This document shows positions 23,878 to 32,108 of a DNA stretch of 36,771 nt, piece after piece. The DNA comes from Lachnospiraceae bacterium (GTDB lineage: Bacteria; Bacillota; Clostridia; Lachnospirales; Lachnospiraceae), in assembly GCA_021153325.1 (NCBI GenBank), contig JAGKTQ010000036.1, positions 1 through 36,771 on the forward strand. The letters run 5' to 3'. The notes below the pieces were generated by a model. It was not told the origin of the DNA. It was given only the letters and a program-made list of their open reading frames with translations, and made no database searches. The translations under genes and the position numbers were made by a program. Every line of letters begins with the position of its first letter. Position 1 is the stretch's first letter.

Positions 23878-24903
23878 ATGAAATTATTATCTGTAGCTAT
23901 TCCGTGTTATAATTCGGAAAATTATATGAGAAATTGTGTGGAATCTTTGCTTAAAGGTGGAGAAGATGTAGAAATCATTATTGTAAATGATGGTTCGCAT
24001 GATGCAACAGCCCAGATTGCAGACGAATATGCAACAAAATATCCGACGATCGTAAAGGCTGTTCATAAAGAAAATGGTGGACATGGTTCTGCAGTAAATG
24101 CAGGAATTGACAATGCGACAGGACTTTATTTCAAAGTTGTAGATAGTGACGACTGGGTGCAGGAGGCAGCATACAAAAAGATTTTAGATACACTCAGAGA
24201 GCTTGTTGGTGGTGAGAAGACTATTGACATGTTTATCAGTAACTTTGTGTACGAAAAAGAAGGAGTAAAGCGTAAGAAGGTTATGCGTTATCATCGTACG
24301 CTGCCAGAAAATAAAATTTTTACATGGAAGGATGTAAAGCATTTCCATAAGGGTCAATACATATTGATGCATTCCGTTATTTTCCGTACAAAACTGTTAA
24401 AAGAATGTAATTTAAGGCTGCCGGAAAAGACATTTTATGTAGATAATATTTTCGTTTTTGAACCACTTCCATATGTAAAAAATATGTATTATCTGGATGT
24501 GAATTTTTATCGTTACTATATTGGACGTGAAGACCAATCTGTAAATGAGAGTGTCATGATTTCAAGAATTGACCAGCAGATCAAGGTAAATAAACTGATG
24601 GTTGATTTTTATGTAGCAAATAAACAGTTGTTTTCAGGAGATCGCAAGCTTGCGAACTATATGTTCAATCACTTGGAAATCATTACCACAATTTCTTCTG
24701 TATTGTTAATACGTTCTGAAACGGAAGAAAATCTGGAGAAGAAAAAAGAGTTATGGAAATATATTAAGCAAAGTGACAGAGTTCTGCATTTCCGTCTGCG
24801 CCATGGTATCATGGGCGGTGCAATGAACCTTCCGGGAAAAGGTGGACGTAAGATCTCTGTAGAGGGTTATAAGATCTGCCAGCATTTCTTTAACTTTAAT
24901 TAA
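23878..24903 (+). CDS. Family 2 glycosyltransferase
   Basis: The 341-aa cytoplasmic enzyme has a GT-A fold N terminus: SVAIPCYNSENYM, IIVNDGSHDAT (Asp38), NGGHGSAVNAG and the metal-binding DSDDW at 89-93. The C-terminal part is helical and lacks transmembrane spans or the QxxRW motif, so it is a non-processive transferase that adds single sugars to a wall or surface glycan or a lipid carrier. It starts at ATG 23878, 15 bp after the sfsA-mutY stop, behind AGGGAAGTG, and probably belongs to the same transcript. Donor and acceptor are unknown. Confidence 0.88.
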   Translation: MKLLSVAIPCYNSENYMRNCVESLLKGGEDVEIIIVNDGSHDATAQIADEYATKYPTIVKAVHKENGGHGSAVNAGIDNATGLYFKVVDSDDWVQEAAYKKILDTLRELVGGEKTIDMFISNFVYEKEGVKRKKVMRYHRTLPENKIFTWKDVKHFHKGQYILMHSVIFRTKLLKECNLRLPEKTFYVDNIFVFEPLPYVKNMYYLDVNFYRYYIGREDQSVNESVMISRIDQQIKVNKLMVDFYVANKQLFSGDRKLANYMFNHLEIITTISSVLLIRSETEENLEKKKELWKYIKQSDRVLHFRLRHGIMGGAMNLPGKGGRKISVEGYKICQHFFNFN

Positions 24904-24929
24904 TCTATTTCAATGAGGGAGAGTAGTAA

Positions 24930-25931
24930 ATGGAAGTAAAGGTGTATGCGAGCAAAAAAATGCTTGTTCTAGTTGGTGCGGTGTGTATGCTTATTGCGGT
25001 TGTTTGTTGTTATTTTGGATTTGGTGTGCGTATCGCAGATGCAACGCACAGCAAAGATTATGAATATTACAGCGCAGAAGTCAAAGATGTGTATGAGCAT
25101 GATCACGAAGACAGCGATGGGGATAAATACTATACTTATTCCGCCTTGTTAGAATTGCAGTTAAATAGAACGACAGTAGCATTTGAAACAGGTGACATTT
25201 TTGATCGTGAGCCTGAAAACGGAGAACGGATTCCTGTCATGTGCAAGGATAAAGGCGATGCAGAATATGATTACTATGTGGCAAAGCAGGACTGGATGAC
25301 AAAAGCGTATGTACCATATGACAGATCTTATGAATCGTATGTTTTTGCGGCTCTATTTTGTATGGCGTTTGGGCTCATGGTATTTGGCTTTATGCTACCA
25401 GCTGGAAAAGCACAAGGTTCGTTTTTAGGAATCGGACTTCTTCTTATAGGTATAGGAGGTATTTATCTGGCTTTTGCAGCCAAAGTGTTTGGTGCATTGC
25501 TCCTTGTTATTTTTGGAGCAGTAGGCGTATTAGTGTTACATCGAACCTTTTTTGTGTCCAAAGAAAAGCAGCAGGAAATGGTAGAGCAAAATCAGTATGA
25601 AAAACTTCTTGTTGTGCGTGATGTGTTATACCAGGATGCAAATGGAACAGAGACAGTTGTATTTGCGATGATCGGAAGTGAAGCGCAAGATATGGAATAT
25701 TTTTCCTATGATACGGTGCAGTCAGGTAGATTTCTGGTAGGAAGCAGATGCAGTGCAGACAGCAGAAAATTAATGGGATGCTCAGAAAGAAGACAGATAG
25801 GACAATATGACACGATCAATGTTTCAGTACTTCCTGTAGAGGAATTTAAAGAATTAAGTGCAGTAGCGAAAAAAACATTTGAGATCATTAATGCATTATA
25901 TGAAAAAAAGACCGGAAACCCCTTTGTATAG
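24930..25931 (+). CDS. Multi-pass membrane protein, DUF3592-like
   Basis: The 333-aa protein has one membrane span at residues 10-32, then an extracytoplasmic domain (about 40-135) with an acidic stretch (EHDHEDSDGDK) resembling DUF3592 proteins, three closely packed spans between about 137 and 205, and a cytoplasmic C-terminal domain of about 125 residues. No catalytic motif is recognised. It lies 26 bp after the GT2 gene with a GAGGGAGAG site and is likely last in that transcript. Its final codons form the left arm of a terminator. Confidence 0.65.
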   Translation: MEVKVYASKKMLVLVGAVCMLIAVVCCYFGFGVRIADATHSKDYEYYSAEVKDVYEHDHEDSDGDKYYTYSALLELQLNRTTVAFETGDIFDREPENGERIPVMCKDKGDAEYDYYVAKQDWMTKAYVPYDRSYESYVFAALFCMAFGLMVFGFMLPAGKAQGSFLGIGLLLIGIGGIYLAFAAKVFGALLLVIFGAVGVLVLHRTFFVSKEKQQEMVEQNQYEKLLVVRDVLYQDANGTETVVFAMIGSEAQDMEYFSYDTVQSGRFLVGSRCSADSRKLMGCSERRQIGQYDTINVSVLPVEEFKELSAVAKKTFEIINALYEKKTGNPFV

Positions 25932-25947
25932 GGGAACGGTCTTTTTT
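25903..25947. terminator. Bidirectional terminator between the DUF3592-like and PAP2 genes
   Basis: An A-rich arm ending in GACCG (25903-25914) pairs with CGGTC and a run of T (25937-25946), with an inner CCCC/GGGG pair. The A run gives a T tract on the minus strand. It overlaps the end of the plus-strand gene and serves both convergent units. Confidence 0.85.
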
Positions 25948-25951
25948 ATAG

Positions 25952-26626
25952 TTAACCAATCTGTGGATTGGTCTTGTTCGCTGCTCTTCGTCTGCGTACT
26001 GCAAACAATACATCGTAGTGATAAACGATTAAATACATTACAAATGCCATAATGATTCCAGTGATCACATCAAAGACGGAATGCTGTTTGATCAACATAG
26101 TTGATAAAATGATGGAAACACACAAAACTAGAGAACCGATACGGAATCCTTTTTTGTTTTCAAAGTGGCTGCTCTTTGTGATAGCAAAATGAGCACCTAA
26201 TGAATTATATACATGAATGCTCGGCCAAAGGTTTGTTGCCGTATCTGTTTTCCAAAGAAATCCGACCATTCTGGTAAAAACGTTATCTCTTGGTAATTCT
26301 GTGAGACGTAAGTCGTGTCCATTTGGGAACAAAGTAGAAATAATTAAAAACACGGTCATTCCAGTTGCAAGAAATATACAGGTCTTGTAATAGTCTTCCT
26401 TGTCCTTAAAGAAAAAGTACACTACAGTAGTGGCTACGTAAACAAACCAAAGAAAGTACGGAATTACAAATATTTCACAAAATGGGATGTAATCATCGAT
26501 AAAAGTATGGATTAACGTGTAATTTTTCGTTACGGTCTGCTCCAAATGTGAAAACCAGGCTAAATAGATCATGCCATAAATGATTAAAGGAATGGCATGT
26601 TTGTACGTTTGATAAAACTTTTTCAT
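25952..26626 (-). CDS. PAP2 family membrane phosphatase
   Basis: The 224-aa integral membrane protein has about six hydrophobic segments. It carries the core of the PAP2/AUR1-like phosphatase motifs: PSIH within LWPSIHVYNSLG and a C-terminal KQHSVFDVITG. The family dephosphorylates lipid phosphates or transfers phospho-head groups. The frame extends upstream by 34 residues into the lipid kinase gene, but ATG 26626 has GGAG about 10 bp before it and begins with the first membrane helix, so it was chosen. The lipid kinase gene ends 7 bp upstream. The pair probably cycles lipid phosphates. Confidence 0.85.
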   Translation of the reverse strand: MKKFYQTYKHAIPLIIYGMIYLAWFSHLEQTVTKNYTLIHTFIDDYIPFCEIFVIPYFLWFVYVATTVVYFFFKDKEDYYKTCIFLATGMTVFLIISTLFPNGHDLRLTELPRDNVFTRMVGFLWKTDTATNLWPSIHVYNSLGAHFAITKSSHFENKKGFRIGSLVLCVSIILSTMLIKQHSVFDVITGIIMAFVMYLIVYHYDVLFAVRRRRAANKTNPQIG

Positions 26627-26633
26627 AATAAAA

Positions 26634-27617
26634 TTACTCCTGTCTGCCAATAGGTGGCATGAAAATGTGCAGCTTTTCAGCTTCACAATGAATATGTACC
26701 ACATCTGCTTTATGACTGACTTCGCCATCCGTATGAGTCCAAAGAGGGTGGCTCAGACGGACTGTCATTTCCTTTACAAGGAAACGATGTAAACCATTAA
26801 ATTTGAAGTGCTCCCCTTTAAAAGCGGAAGGAAGAGCCATAAGTGCTTTTAGTTTTGGAATATTGCCTGCAACACATACATCCAAACAACCATCTGCAGG
26901 GTCAGCGCCCGGACAGAACATAAAGCCTCCGCCCTCGTATGGATGAACCATAGCAGTTAAAAATAAGATACGGTCAAAACGAATGACAGCACCGTCCTGA
27001 AGTTCTAATTCACAAGAAACCCGTTTTGCGGTAATCAGTTGTTTTAAGGCAATGATCAAATAGGTCAATTTTCCTAAACCAATTTTATTCAGAAGTTTTT
27101 TGGATTTAGAATCCATGGCTTCCTTACAAACTGCAGCGTCAAAACCAATGCCACAGCTTACAGCGAAAGTCCGGTTAAAATCATTGCAAAAAATTCTGCC
27201 AATGTCAAGAGGTTTTGCATAATCGCTTTCTAAAATGAAAGAAAGTGCCTCTTTTGGTGTAGAAGGAATCTGCAGTGCCCGTGCAAAATCATTGCTGGAA
27301 CCGGTTGGAATATAGCCGATCGCAAAATTTTCCAAATTAGAAAGTCCCTGTAATACTTCATTCAAAGTGCCATCACCACCAAGAACGATCAAGTTACAAA
27401 GTGGATGAGAAGAATTTTGCGTTTCTTCCTTAGTATATGCACAAAAGTCTTGGGAAACTTTTTCTGCTAATTTTTTACAGTCGCCAGATCCTGTAGAAAA
27501 GTGTGCCTGATAAGAAATATTCTTTTCTTTTAATAAGGGTTCAATTTCCTGACATATATGTAGTCCCTTGCCGGATCTGGATGCCGGGTTAATAATGATT
27601 TCGTATGAGCGTTCCAT
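26634..27617 (-). CDS. Diacylglycerol kinase family lipid kinase (YegS/DagK-like)
   Basis: The 327-aa protein shows the DAG kinase catalytic domain: INPASRSGKG at 9-18, LGGDGTLNE at 79-87, PTGSSNDFAR at 104-113, and the C-terminal HTDGE-like segment WTHTDGEV. These enzymes phosphorylate diacylglycerol or related lipids at the inner face of the membrane, recycling the diacylglycerol left by lipoteichoic acid synthesis. The start ATG at 27617 follows GGAG. It forms a two-gene minus-strand operon with the PAP2 phosphatase. Substrate specificity within the family is not resolvable here. Confidence 0.9.
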   Translation of the reverse strand: MERSYEIIINPASRSGKGLHICQEIEPLLKEKNISYQAHFSTGSGDCKKLAEKVSQDFCAYTKEETQNSSHPLCNLIVLGGDGTLNEVLQGLSNLENFAIGYIPTGSSNDFARALQIPSTPKEALSFILESDYAKPLDIGRIFCNDFNRTFAVSCGIGFDAAVCKEAMDSKSKKLLNKIGLGKLTYLIIALKQLITAKRVSCELELQDGAVIRFDRILFLTAMVHPYEGGGFMFCPGADPADGCLDVCVAGNIPKLKALMALPSAFKGEHFKFNGLHRFLVKEMTVRLSHPLWTHTDGEVSHKADVVHIHCEAEKLHIFMPPIGRQE

Positions 27618-27776
27618 AATTTACTCCTGCGTATTTTTTCTAGCGCTATTTTAACAGCCTTTTTTCAGAGAGTCAATCGGTCAAAAGGGCAGAAAAGACG
27701 ATTTAAGAAAAAAGTAAGAAATCAGTAAGAATCTGGTAACGGGGTATAACAGATATAGAAAATCCGTAGAAACACT

Positions 27777-27804
27777 TTGCTTTTGCACTGCGCTGTGCTA
27801 TAAT
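27777..27804 (+). promoter_or_regulatory. Promoter of glyA
   Basis: TTGCTT (27777-27782), 16 bp and TATAAT (27799-27804) lie about 78 bp before the glyA start. A short TGCCG/CGGCA stem (27839-27843 with 27863-27867) follows in the leader, with no T tract and no riboswitch that I recognise. Confidence 0.6.
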
Positions 27805-27881
27805 CAGCTACAAATACTTTAATGAAATAAAATTAAAGTGCCGGCGAACGGACATACAGTTACGGCAGAATGGAGGAAAAG

Positions 27882-29120
27882 ATGTATTCTTTAGATGAAG
27901 TAAAAAATGTTGACCCTGAAATCGCAAGCGCGATCGTAGAAGAACAGGAAAGACAGAACAGCCATATTGAGTTGATCGCTTCCGAAAACTGGGTAAGCAA
28001 GGCTGTTATGGCAGCAATGGGAAGCCCGCTCACCAACAAATATGCAGAAGGATATCCAGGAAAAAGATATTATGGCGGATGTGAATGCGTAGACGTAATT
28101 GAAAATCTTGCAATTGAAAGAGCAAAAGAACTTTTTGGTTGTGACTATGCAAACGTACAGCCACATTCAGGAGCACAGGCAAATCTTGCAGTACAGTTTG
28201 CTGTATGTATGCCGGGCGATACGATCATGGGTATGAATCTGGATCACGGCGGACATTTGACACACGGAAGCCCAGTAAATATTTCCGGTAAATATTTTAA
28301 AATTGTACCTTATGGTGTAAATGACGAAGGCTTCATTGATTATGATGAATTAAGAAGAATTGCGGTAGAAGCAAAACCTAAGATGATTATTGCCGGAGCT
28401 TCTGCTTATGCAAGAACAATAGATTTCAAAAAATTCAGAGAAGTTGCTGACGAAGTTGGAGCAGTTCTTATGGTAGATATGGCTCACATTGCAGGTCTTG
28501 TAGCAGCAGGCCTTCATCCAAGTCCATTCCCATATGCAGATGTTGTTACGACAACCACTCATAAAACACTTAGAGGACCTAGAGGTGGTATGATCCTTGC
28601 CAACAAAGAAGCAGCAGAAAAATACAACTTCAACAAGGCAATCTTCCCGGGAATCCAGGGTGGACCTTTAATGCATGTTATCGCAGCAAAAGCAGTTTGC
28701 TTTAAAGAAGCTTTAAGTGATGAATTTAAAACATATCAGAAAGGAATCATTGATAATGCACAGGCTCTTTGCAAAGGTCTGCAGGAAAGAGGCATCAAGA
28801 TCGTTTCTGATGGAACGGATAATCATTTAATGTTAGTAGATCTGACTACATATGGTCTGACAGGAAAAGCAGTAGAAAAATTGCTTGATCAGGCGCATAT
28901 TACATGTAATAAAAATACCATCCCTAACGATCCACAGTCTCCATTCGTAACAAGTGGTATCAGACTTGGTACACCTGCTGTAACAAGCCGTGGAATGAAT
29001 ACAGAAGACATGGACAAGATCGCAGAAGCAATCGCCCTTGTTATTAAAGGTGGCGAGGATAAAATTCCGGAAGCACGTGCAATCGTACAGGAGCTTACAG
29101 ACAAATATCCGTTGATCTAA
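27882..29120 (+). CDS. glyA: Serine hydroxymethyltransferase
   Basis: GlyA interconverts serine and glycine with tetrahydrofolate and supplies one-carbon units. The 412-aa sequence is typical: LIASENWVSKAV, TNKYAEGYPGKRYYGGCE, QPHSGAQAN, DHGGHLTHG, VDMAHIAGLVAAG, the PLP lysine Lys228 in TTTTHKTLRGPRGG, and GTPAVTSRGM near the C terminus. An upstream in-frame ATG at 27870 overlaps the GGAGG ribosome binding site, so ATG 27882 was chosen. It has its own promoter and terminator and appears monocistronic. Confidence 0.97.
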   Translation: MYSLDEVKNVDPEIASAIVEEQERQNSHIELIASENWVSKAVMAAMGSPLTNKYAEGYPGKRYYGGCECVDVIENLAIERAKELFGCDYANVQPHSGAQANLAVQFAVCMPGDTIMGMNLDHGGHLTHGSPVNISGKYFKIVPYGVNDEGFIDYDELRRIAVEAKPKMIIAGASAYARTIDFKKFREVADEVGAVLMVDMAHIAGLVAAGLHPSPFPYADVVTTTTHKTLRGPRGGMILANKEAAEKYNFNKAIFPGIQGGPLMHVIAAKAVCFKEALSDEFKTYQKGIIDNAQALCKGLQERGIKIVSDGTDNHLMLVDLTTYGLTGKAVEKLLDQAHITCNKNTIPNDPQSPFVTSGIRLGTPAVTSRGMNTEDMDKIAEAIALVIKGGEDKIPEARAIVQELTDKYPLI

Positions 29121-29143
29121 TACAAGAAAAGGAAAAACTGAAA

Positions 29144-29190
29144 AAAGGCTGCCACACTTCAAAGGAAAGTGTGACAGCCTTTATGGTTTT
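29144..29190. terminator. Bidirectional terminator between glyA and rfbD
   Basis: AAAGGCTGCCACACTT (29144-29159) pairs with AAGTGTGACAGCCTTT (29167-29182) apart from one mismatch and is flanked by an A run and a T-rich tail. It ends glyA and the opposing rfbD transcript. Confidence 0.85.
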
Positions 29191-29209
29191 TATAAAGGTC
29201 ATAAAAGGA

Positions 29210-30055
29210 CTAGAGCAATGTTTTCATATATTCTTCAATTGCATCATGCCAGTCCGCAAAACGGAAATCTGTTGTCAGTTTGAACATATATTTTTCCAGT
29301 ACAGAGTAAGCAGGACGTGCTGCAGGAGCACCGAACTCTTCTGTGGTGATATGTTTTACCTGTGTGTCCTTTTTTGCAAGGCGGAAAATTTCTTCTGCAA
29401 ATTCAGCCCAGTTACAGCTTCCTTCACAAGTACCATGGAACAGACCATAATTTTCAGTAGGAAGCAGATAGCAGATTGCTTTTGCAAGCTCGGAAGCACT
29501 GGTAGGTGTTCCATACTGGTCGCCAACAACTGTGACCATGTCGTGATCTTCCGAAAGACGGAGCATGGTCTTTACAAAGTTTTTTCCTTCGCCGTACAGC
29601 CATGCCGTACGGATGATGAAATAATTTCTTGCAAATTCTTTTACAAAATTCTCTCCGGCAAGCTTTGTTTTGCCATATACCCCCTGTGGATTGGTCTTGT
29701 CAAATTCTGTTAAAGGTCTGTCGCCAAAACCATCAAATACATAATCTGTGGAGACCTGAATCATCTTAGCGCCTGTTTCAGTAGCGGCAATACTTAAGTT
29801 TCTTGGTCCGATGGCGTTGATACGATATGCCTTGTCCAATTCTGTTTCACATGCATCTACACCGGTATGAGCCGCACAGTTAATGATAGCATAAGGTCTG
29901 ACTTCTCTGGCAAGCTTCATAACGGCATCAATATTTGTAATATCAAGCTCTGCTACATCTGTATTTACAAGAGAATATTCACTGTTTGAGCCAAGTTGTT
30001 TATTTATAGCACGTCCTAACTGGCCATTGCAGCCGGTTACAATGATTGATTTCAT
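29210..30055 (-). CDS. rfbD: dTDP-4-dehydrorhamnose reductase
   Basis: RfbD (RmlD) makes dTDP-L-rhamnose from the 4-keto intermediate, the last step of the rhamnose donor pathway. The 281-aa protein is a short-chain dehydrogenase with TGCNGQLG at 7-14, the catalytic STDYVFDG (Thr103) and YGKTK (Tyr127, Lys131), and family motifs RTAWLYG and FHGTCEG. GGAGGA precedes the ATG at 30055. rfbA, rfbB and rfbC are not nearby, so the pathway is split in this genome. The rhamnose could feed either of the polysaccharide systems in the window, but nothing links them directly. Confidence 0.93.
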   Translation of the reverse strand: MKSIIVTGCNGQLGRAINKQLGSNSEYSLVNTDVAELDITNIDAVMKLAREVRPYAIINCAAHTGVDACETELDKAYRINAIGPRNLSIAATETGAKMIQVSTDYVFDGFGDRPLTEFDKTNPQGVYGKTKLAGENFVKEFARNYFIIRTAWLYGEGKNFVKTMLRLSEDHDMVTVVGDQYGTPTSASELAKAICYLLPTENYGLFHGTCEGSCNWAEFAEEIFRLAKKDTQVKHITTEEFGAPAARPAYSVLEKYMFKLTTDFRFADWHDAIEEYMKTLL

Positions 30056-30097
30056 AAAATGTCCTCCATTTACTTATAATAAAAGTCATATAACAAT

Positions 30098-30126
30098 ATC
30101 ATACATCCTAATTCCAATTAATGCAA
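30098..30126 (-). promoter_or_regulatory. Promoter of rfbD
   Basis: On the minus strand TTGCAT (30126-30121), 17 bp and TATGAT (30103-30098) lie about 43 bp before the rfbD start. Confidence 0.55.
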
Positions 30127-30197
30127 ATGCATAATAAAGTGGTACAAGCTGTGCGATTATTTACAAATAGACTTGTAACAAAATTGTAACAAATGTA

Positions 30198-30226
30198 ATG
30201 ACTTATTCATTTTATTATGCTATAAT
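30198..30226 (+). promoter_or_regulatory. Promoter of the DUF3048 lipoprotein gene
   Basis: A full TATAAT at 30221-30226 has a weak -35 (ATGACT, 30198-30203) at 17 bp. A TG dinucleotide just before the -10 (TGCTATAAT) makes it an extended -10 type. Confidence 0.5.
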
Positions 30227-30294
30227 CGGAAATAGTCTGAGATATTTTACGGAAAATATGCTTATTTTAGATAAGAAAGAGAGGATTATAAACA

Positions 30295-31419
30295 ATGAAA
30301 AGGTGGAAAGTGCTTTTTCTGATAGCAATATCTTCTGCTCTTGTATTAGGGGGATGTGGAGACAAAAGCGAAAACGGTGCGGACGCTGAGTCTATTACTG
30401 CGGAAACGATCACGCAGACACAGGACGGAAGTACAGCAACGGCAGCAGAGGATGAAGAGCCACCTGCAGAAGGAATGGTACGCAGCAATTTAACGAATGA
30501 ATGGATCGATGAATCTTTAGCGAACCAAAGACCAATTGCAGTGATGACGCCAAATGAAGCAAGTGCAGTGCCTCATTACGGATTAAGTTATGCAGATATT
30601 TTGTATGAATGTAATGTAGAAGGTGATATGACTAGGCTTATGGGTATTTATGGTGACTGGGAAGATCTTGAAAAGATCGGAAATGTCCGTAGTGCCAGAG
30701 ATTATTATATTTATTGGTCCTTTGAATGGGATGCGATTCTTTGTCATTACGGCGGACCATTTTACATTGATGAAGTAATCAGCAGGGATACAACGAATAA
30801 TATTAATGGAACAGTAGCAGCATCAGGCGTGTATTTCCGTTCTTCGGACAGAAGTGCACCACATAATGCTTATATTTCAGCAGATGGTATCAATCAGGCA
30901 ATCGACCAGTATGATTATTCTAAGGAATATCGTGGAATGGCAGATGAGGAACATTTCCAGTTTACAAGTGCATCTAATCCAAACACATTGGAAGATGCGG
31001 TGGGTTCTGTGAATGCAACACTCATTGACATGTCGGAATGCTATCCGATGACGAACTGTTATTTTGAGTATAATGCAGAGGATGGATTATATTATCGCTA
31101 TCAGCATTTGGCAGGCGGTACAGACGGACCACATGTGGATGCTTTAAATGATGAACAGCTGAAATTTAAAAATGTCATTGTACAGAACACTTATTATGAA
31201 ACAAGAGATGAAAAAGGTTATCTTGCATATCAATGTATTGATGACACGAGAGATGGCTGGTTTTTCACCGAAGGCAGAGGAATCCATATTAATTGGGTAA
31301 AAGAAAGCGATTACGGTGCAACAAGATATTATGATGATAATGGAAATGAAATCACATTGAATACTGGAAAAACAATGATCTTGATCGTAGAGGATGGAGA
31401 CAGTTTCCATTTTGAATAA
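30295..31419 (+). CDS. DUF3048 (YerB-like) lipoprotein
   Basis: The 374-aa protein starts with a lipoprotein signal ending in LGGC (Cys21), then a Thr/Glu/Ala-rich linker to about residue 60. The rest is a DUF3048 domain, recognised by RPIAVMTPNEASAVPHYGLSYADILYE, IGNVRSARDYYI, HYGGP and YFRSSDRSAPHNAY, with a C-terminal beta-rich segment containing RYQHLAGGTDGPHVD and GWFFTEGRGIHINW. It should be anchored on the outer face of the membrane. The family's function is not established. It has its own promoter and terminator. Confidence 0.88.
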   Translation: MKRWKVLFLIAISSALVLGGCGDKSENGADAESITAETITQTQDGSTATAAEDEEPPAEGMVRSNLTNEWIDESLANQRPIAVMTPNEASAVPHYGLSYADILYECNVEGDMTRLMGIYGDWEDLEKIGNVRSARDYYIYWSFEWDAILCHYGGPFYIDEVISRDTTNNINGTVAASGVYFRSSDRSAPHNAYISADGINQAIDQYDYSKEYRGMADEEHFQFTSASNPNTLEDAVGSVNATLIDMSECYPMTNCYFEYNAEDGLYYRYQHLAGGTDGPHVDALNDEQLKFKNVIVQNTYYETRDEKGYLAYQCIDDTRDGWFFTEGRGIHINWVKESDYGATRYYDDNGNEITLNTGKTMILIVEDGDSFHFE

Positions 31420-31428
31420 ACAAAAAAG

Positions 31429-31475
31429 GAACAGATGATATAGTATTTATGCTGTATCATCTGTTCTTTCTTCTT
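31429..31475 (+). terminator. Terminator of the DUF3048 gene
   Basis: GAACAGATGATA (31429-31440) pairs perfectly with TATCATCTGTTC (31455-31466) and is followed by TTTCTTCTT. Confidence 0.88.
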
Positions 31476-31523
31476 ATTATAAAAGGTAATTTGTACAAAA
31501 AAGCATACAAAATAAAAAAGCGG

Positions 31524-31552
31524 TTGCCTTTCAAATTTTGGTATGCTACAAT
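31524..31552 (+). promoter_or_regulatory. Promoter of the threonine-family operon
   Basis: TTGCCT (31524-31529), 17 bp and TACAAT (31547-31552) precede an approximately 100-nt leader. The leader holds TGTGTCCG and GTGTCCG repeats (31571-31612), but no T-box or terminator was recognised. Confidence 0.6.
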
Positions 31553-31658
31553 ATCCCTCGGTGACAGACATGTGTCCGTAAAGTAAAAACAACGAAAAAC
31601 GAGTGTCCGCACCATGAACACAGAATGATTGCAGCAGACGGAAAGGATATGGCAATTT

Positions 31659-32102
31659 ATGGGAGAAACAACGAGATATTTTGTCGTAAAACAGAAAGCG
31701 GTGCCGGAAGTGCTGTTAAAGGTTATTGAAGCAAAAAGGCTTTTAGAGTCAGAAAAAGTCATGACCATTCAGGAAGCCGTAGATAAAGTCGGTATCAGCA
31801 GAAGTTCTTTTTATAAGTATAAAGATGATATATTTCAATTTCACGATAATTCACAGGGAACTACGCTTACGCTTACTTTTCAGATGGATGATGAGCCGGG
31901 GTTGTTGTCAGATGTGTTGAAGATTATTGCTGATTTTGGAGCAAATATTTTAACAATTCATCAAAGTATTCCCATTAATGGGATTGCTTCGTTAAGTTTA
32001 AGTGTGCAGGTGCTGCCGACCACAGGTGATATTTCTAATATGTTGGAAACGATGGAGCAGCAAAAAGGTGTGCATTATGTAAAAATTATAGCTAAGGAGT
32101 AA
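31659..32102 (+). CDS. ACT domain protein, PheB-like
   Basis: The 147-aa protein has the two parts of the Bacillus PheB group. The first is an N-terminal helix-turn-helix-like segment (PEVLLKVIEAKRLLES and VDKVGISRSSFYKYKD). The second is a C-terminal ACT domain (LTFQMDDEPGLLSDVLKIIADFG), which commonly binds an amino acid. Length equals the family's usual 147 or so. It lies 6 bp before homoserine dehydrogenase, so it probably senses an aspartate-family amino acid. Whether it acts on DNA, RNA or the enzymes is unknown. ATG 31659 gives the usual N terminus. An in-frame TTG at 31629 was not used. Confidence 0.85.
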   Translation: MGETTRYFVVKQKAVPEVLLKVIEAKRLLESEKVMTIQEAVDKVGISRSSFYKYKDDIFQFHDNSQGTTLTLTFQMDDEPGLLSDVLKIIADFGANILTIHQSIPINGIASLSLSVQVLPTTGDISNMLETMEQQKGVHYVKIIAKE

Positions 32103-32108
32103 GGGATT

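Noticed and set aside
27805..27881. Possible riboswitch in the glyA leader
   Set aside because: Only a 5-bp TGCCG/CGGCA stem is visible, with no terminator and no match to glycine, THF or other motifs I can recall.
31553..31658. T-box or attenuator in the leader of the threonine-family operon
   Set aside because: The GTGTCCG repeats do not form a stable hairpin with a U tract, and no T-box sequence (TGGNACC) is present.
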